Shown piece after piece: positions 60,655 to 64,000 of a DNA stretch of 64,000 bases. This DNA is from JANTGF01 sp033791445 (GTDB taxonomy: Bacteria; Bacteroidota; Bacteroidia; Bacteroidales; VadinHA17): assembly GCA_033791445.1 (NCBI GenBank), contig JASJGS010000044.1, positions 11,882 to 75,881 on the forward strand, written 5' to 3'. The stretch's first letter is position 1. Each line of letters begins with the position of its first letter. The position numbers were made by a program, and so were the translations under genes. Under the pieces are notes generated by a model that was not told the DNA's origin, made no database searches, and saw only the letters and a program-made list of their open reading frames with translations.

Positions 60655-62346
60655 TTAATGGCCGCCACCCTGCATTTTTAATTTATCACCTGTTTCTGTT
60701 GCTACCTTTTTATACCACTCCTTTGTATACCCTGGTTGTTTTAACTTTGGATTTACATACAAATGATCCTCTGGAATGGTTTGGGCTTCTTTTACATTTC
60801 CATCCATATAGCGGGCAAAAAGGAATCCGTAAAAATCTCTCCATTCATCCACTGTCTGGTTACCCTGATTTACTGAATAGTCGGTTAAAAAGCTCAGTGC
60901 TTTTGTCGGATCTTCTTTATGTAGTTCACTAGCCACTTTATCAATAGCTTGAACTTGATCAATAAACTTGAATTCCAGTTCAGCCTGCTTCTTCCGGATG
61001 TCAGGGAAAATTAGGTTAGATCGAGTATAAGCATAATTCGTAACCTGGTTAAATACCCAGAAGGCTGCTTCATTTGTGAATTCCATCATGGAACCATTGC
61101 CAGCTGCAAAGGACCAGGGAACTTCAGTTATACCACAATACATTGGAACATAAACAGTTGAATAGGTGTCGTCTACACCAAACCAAAGGATTCCGCCTAC
61201 TGGGTCAGGTAACCAGTTACGGCTTTGAGATACAAATGAAAAACCAGTTTGCTGGGTAGAAATAGCCCTTTCATTAAAATATGTTTCTTCATCAACCTGC
61301 CATGTTAATGGTCTCCATCTAACACCACAGTTAAAAGGCCCTGCACCCATATCCTGGGTCATATCCATGGGCGAATTTTCATAATAATCTCTCATCATTT
61401 CCATGACATCACGAACAGAAACTTTTTTGTCAGGTTTCACCCATAGAGGCATTCTTTCTTCCAATTGCTGACCCATTGCATAATCCAGGTACTGATCCAT
61501 TCCGCTGCTTACCTCGTTAAAACCGGCCCATACTCTTGCTTCGCAAAAACGGGCACCACCAAAATCAACGGGAGCGTATGTGTCTGAGAAACTGAAATCT
61601 TTATCTTTTCCCTTGTAAAATTCTTTTTCTTTAGCGAGACTAATCACATCATGGGCGTATACATTTTCTATACCCGGGTCCGTGATCTTATCCAAATTCT
61701 TTGATGAAATGGAAACTTTACCATCTTCAAGCGGGAAGGTAGTTATCCTGGCCTGGTTGGCATGGCCTGAAATGTATCCGTCAGGAATAAGACGGGCTAC
61801 CCAAACGGCTCCGGTATTTCCTTCTCCTTTCCCTATCATTTCCATAATCCAAACTTCGTTAGGATCAGAAATTGAAAAGGATTCTCCAGAACTGTAATAG
61901 CCATATTCATCAAGAAGTTCGGCAATTACCTTGATAGCCTCACGTGCAGTTTTTGCCCTTTGAAGTGTAATATACATCAGGCTTCCGTAGTCAATTATCC
62001 CGGTTTTGTCCCTCAATTCACTTTTACCCCCATAGGTAGTCTCACCAATGGCAAGCTGAAACTCATTCATGTTTCCAACCACAGAGTAGGTATGTCTTAC
62101 CTGTTTGATTTTTCCAAGATATTTTCCAGTATCCCATTCGTATACATCCATCATAGCACCTTCAGGATAATCAGCGGCAGGTCTGAAATACAATTCTCCA
62201 TACAGGACATGTGAATCGGCTGCATAGGTAATCATGGTGGAACCATCTGTGCTGGCACCCCTGGTGATAAGAAAGTTTGTACATGATTGGCTATTCTGAA
62301 AAGATAATCCCAATAGTACAATTACCAATACTAATAATTTTTTCAT
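60655..62346 (-). CDS. secreted C69-family dipeptidase
   Basis: This 563-residue Ntn-hydrolase is made with a signal peptide (KKLLVLVIVLLGLSF) that ends right before SCTNFLITRGASTDGSTM. Cys22 is the catalytic nucleophile exposed at or near the mature N-terminus. C69 enzymes (dipeptidase A type) cleave dipeptides in the periplasm or outside. Supporting segments are ISDPNEVWIMEMIGKGEGNT, ARLIPDGYISGHANQARITT and WSFAAGNGSMMEFTNEAAFW. The length is typical of the Bacteroidota branch. It is a single-gene transcript. TATTTTTG on the minus strand at 62427-62434 is a possible -7 box about 80 bp upstream. Confidence 0.92.
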   Translation of the reverse strand: MKKLLVLVIVLLGLSFQNSQSCTNFLITRGASTDGSTMITYAADSHVLYGELYFRPAADYPEGAMMDVYEWDTGKYLGKIKQVRHTYSVVGNMNEFQLAIGETTYGGKSELRDKTGIIDYGSLMYITLQRAKTAREAIKVIAELLDEYGYYSSGESFSISDPNEVWIMEMIGKGEGNTGAVWVARLIPDGYISGHANQARITTFPLEDGKVSISSKNLDKITDPGIENVYAHDVISLAKEKEFYKGKDKDFSFSDTYAPVDFGGARFCEARVWAGFNEVSSGMDQYLDYAMGQQLEERMPLWVKPDKKVSVRDVMEMMRDYYENSPMDMTQDMGAGPFNCGVRWRPLTWQVDEETYFNERAISTQQTGFSFVSQSRNWLPDPVGGILWFGVDDTYSTVYVPMYCGITEVPWSFAAGNGSMMEFTNEAAFWVFNQVTNYAYTRSNLIFPDIRKKQAELEFKFIDQVQAIDKVASELHKEDPTKALSFLTDYSVNQGNQTVDEWRDFYGFLFARYMDGNVKEAQTIPEDHLYVNPKLKQPGYTKEWYKKVATETGDKLKMQGGGH

Positions 62347-62637
62347 TTTAGTTTATTTGTTTTAAGATTTGTTTGAAATGAATTCCAGGTTTTTGAAAAC
62401 AATATTCAATAAGCTTATAAGGATTACAAAAATAGAAAAAAAGTGGACTTTTTACTTAAATCCAATGCAATACCCTCCAGAAGGTTTTATTCAAAAAGAA
62501 TAAAGTGATTTGTATAGGTGAGGCTAAGTATTTCAATTCAATTTCTTTCCCACTGCTAGATTATACATAAAACGCACAAACCTAAAATAATTAACAACTT
62601 TCACTTAAGGTTTTATATTTCATGTTAAGCACGAATA

Positions 62638-63804
62638 TTATTCAGAATATTCCTTAATCAACCTTGTAATTAAGTCATTAAGATGCTCAACTTGATAATC
62701 ACCGACACTTGCCTCTAAATGTTCATTTCCAATGCCACTATCATTTGTTATAAACACATATGTACCATTGGTTAAGATGGACATAAACCTCATTAAGAAT
62801 TCAGTTTCCTTATCTATACCGCTGGCAGTAATGGGAATTATTTTTATCCCTTTCTTCGAAGCCAATGCTATAGTGTTTTGAATATTTTCCACAATATCAG
62901 ATGTATAGTGGGGTGGAGCATCCAATAATAAAAATGCAATTCTGGTTTTAGCTATCGTAGACCATTGCAATTCATTAATTCCTGAATTCAATGCCTTATG
63001 GACTGCTTCAGGAAAATCACCTCCTCCGTCAGCACTCTGCTCATTTATAAATTCAATGGTTTTATTTAAGTCGCTTGTAAATTCAGATTTTCTAATAACA
63101 TATTCGTCTCCTTCATCTCTATAAAAAACTGTTGATGTCCATACCTGAATACCTGAATCGTCATCTTGTACCTTTTCAATTACACTCTTAAGATCAGCCT
63201 TAAGAAATTCCAATTCATCGCTCATTGAGCCAGTTGCATCTACAATGAATGAAATTTCAACTCTATTTACTTCATTCTGGTTTGATTTGACATTAACTGT
63301 ATTTATATCATCTTTAATAAATTTCAAGTCGAGGTTTATTAACTCATCATTGACCGCAATTGAAAAATCATCAATATTTATTGAATTATCTTTTTGAAAC
63401 ATTCCAATCCACAATTCAACCTGACCAAAATTATCTGTCCTTGCAGTCCAAACTACATTTTCATTTCTTAACAAATCAACTTTTGCATTTATCACTGGAA
63501 ATCCACTATTCTCAACCAGCACTGAAATACGATTATCTGTATACATATTCCAATAAGCTGGCATTTCAGAATAATCTTGTCCATTTAATAAACTATTCCA
63601 AAAATTCCAGTTAAGCAAATCATTCCATTCTCCTGCTGTAATTAAACCAGGTTCTCCACCATTACCATTACCATTACTTGATGATGAGCCCTTCGAATAA
63701 TCACTTGAAGATAATTCATCTGAAGATAAATCCCCATCATCAGTGCTACATGAGATGACAAGAAATATAGAACTAAGAATAATTAGATGTATTAAATTTT
63801 TCAT
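62638..63804 (-). CDS. lipoprotein with von Willebrand factor A domain
   Basis: This 388-residue protein has a lipoprotein signal (LIILSSIFLVISC with the lipobox Cys at about residue 19), then a Ser/Gly/Asn-rich low-complexity stretch (SSDYSKGSSSSNGNGNGG). A short beta-sandwich-like region follows, then a VWA domain from about residue 190. The metal-ion-dependent adhesion site is visible as ISFIVDATGSMSDELEFLK. FPEAVHKALNSGI and IAFLLLDAPPHYTSDI supply the other MIDAS threonine/aspartate-type residues. Such proteins mediate cell-surface protein contacts; the partner is unknown. It is divergent from the histidine-kinase-like fragment at the window end, with about 12 bp between their starts. 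Confidence 0.85.
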   Translation of the reverse strand: MKNLIHLIILSSIFLVISCSTDDGDLSSDELSSSDYSKGSSSSNGNGNGGEPGLITAGEWNDLLNWNFWNSLLNGQDYSEMPAYWNMYTDNRISVLVENSGFPVINAKVDLLRNENVVWTARTDNFGQVELWIGMFQKDNSINIDDFSIAVNDELINLDLKFIKDDINTVNVKSNQNEVNRVEISFIVDATGSMSDELEFLKADLKSVIEKVQDDDSGIQVWTSTVFYRDEGDEYVIRKSEFTSDLNKTIEFINEQSADGGGDFPEAVHKALNSGINELQWSTIAKTRIAFLLLDAPPHYTSDIVENIQNTIALASKKGIKIIPITASGIDKETEFLMRFMSILTNGTYVFITNDSGIGNEHLEASVGDYQVEHLNDLITRLIKEYSE

Positions 63805-63816
63805 TTCTCTGATTTT

Positions 63817-64000
63817 GTGTATTTTTTTTTGTATAATATATTAAACCTTTACGGTAAATATATAAATTTACAAAGAGAAGCAGAATTAAAAGAAGTAACG
63901 CTTCAGGAGAAACTTAAAAGATCCGAACGCATGAAAGCACTCGGATTACTCGCGGGTGGAGTTGCACACGACTTAAACAATATGCTTAGTCCTGTATTAG
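63817..64000 (+). CDS. histidine kinase HisKA region, start of a gene cut by window end
   Basis: An open frame enters from a stop at 63793-63795 and runs off the window. It encodes a coiled-coil linker (LQREAELKEVTLQEKLKRSE) and the H-box LGLLAGGVAHDLNNMLSPVL, the phosphoacceptor motif of GAVAHD-type histidine kinases. No ATG precedes the linker. GTG 63817 or TTG 63829 are the only upstream options, and ATG 63940 is inside the kinase core. There is no room for a sensor or PAS domain, since the VWA gene starts at 63804 in the opposite direction. The gene may be a 5'-truncated remnant or a genuinely short cytosolic kinase; the rest lies outside the window. Confidence 0.6.
   Translation, partial: MYFFLYNILNLYGKYINLQREAELKEVTLQEKLKRSERMKALGLLAGGVAHDLNNMLSPVL

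Overview
The window looks like chromosomal DNA of a low-GC Bacteroidota bacterium, probably a free-living glycan degrader. The evidence is TAnnTTTG-type -7 promoter boxes (for example 54942-54949), NagB fused to a PIG-L domain, many secreted glycosidases, large AsmA-like proteins, hybrid histidine kinases and weak Shine-Dalgarno sites in most genes. I see no insertion sequence, phage or CRISPR array. Genus cannot be decided from the sequence alone.

Layout. 1-2.5 kb: a DUF4091/GH123-like lipoprotein (cut by the window edge) behind a GH29 alpha-L-fucosidase. 2.9-11.2 kb: a HisKA-receiver protein lacking an ATPase domain, an AsmA-like protein, an ACT-like protein, a CYTH phosphatase and the lysC-lysA pair. 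12-21.2 kb, all on the minus strand: a hydrogen-oxidation island, read as hypC-hypD-hypE, a sigma-54 activator, a small beta-rich protein, small and large [NiFe] hydrogenase subunits, cytochrome b, maturation protease and an SDR. The small subunit carries the six-cysteine proximal-cluster pattern of O2-tolerant group 1d enzymes. The operon start has an exact sigma-54 promoter with a 13-bp-arm palindrome about 140 bp upstream. 21.3-26 kb: a GH109-like protein, a sodium:solute symporter and an APH-fold sugar kinase, which together suggest N-acetylgalactosamine use.

26.3-34 kb: a GH106-like glycosidase, L-fucose isomerase, L-fuculokinase and an NAD-dependent epimerase; no fuculose-phosphate aldolase is visible. 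34-48 kb: a GntR/UTRA repressor with a 32-bp near-perfect operator, then an E2 and a fused E1 alpha/beta 2-oxo acid dehydrogenase, a Pycsar-effector-like membrane protein, a PHP protein, an SDR carrying what looks like an aldolase-domain remnant, two tandem secreted CotH-like proteins, a zinc-type sugar reductase, and convergent PfkB kinase and phosphohexomutase genes. 48-54.7 kb: aquaporin, PPK2, a SIS isomerase, a ROK kinase, NagB-PIG-L and an SMP-30 lipoprotein.

54.7-64 kb: tRNA-Arg(ACG), preceded by a broken copy of its own 5' part carrying a 20-nt hairpin insertion, then a full hybrid histidine kinase, a second AsmA-like protein with a coiled-coil tail, ribosomal protein L19, a C69 dipeptidase, a VWA lipoprotein and the start of another histidine kinase that has no room for a sensor domain.

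Taken together, the cell probably strips fucose, rhamnose-like sugars and amino sugars from glycans, feeds them into phosphorylated-sugar catabolism, and gains extra energy from H2 under air through a membrane-bound uptake hydrogenase.
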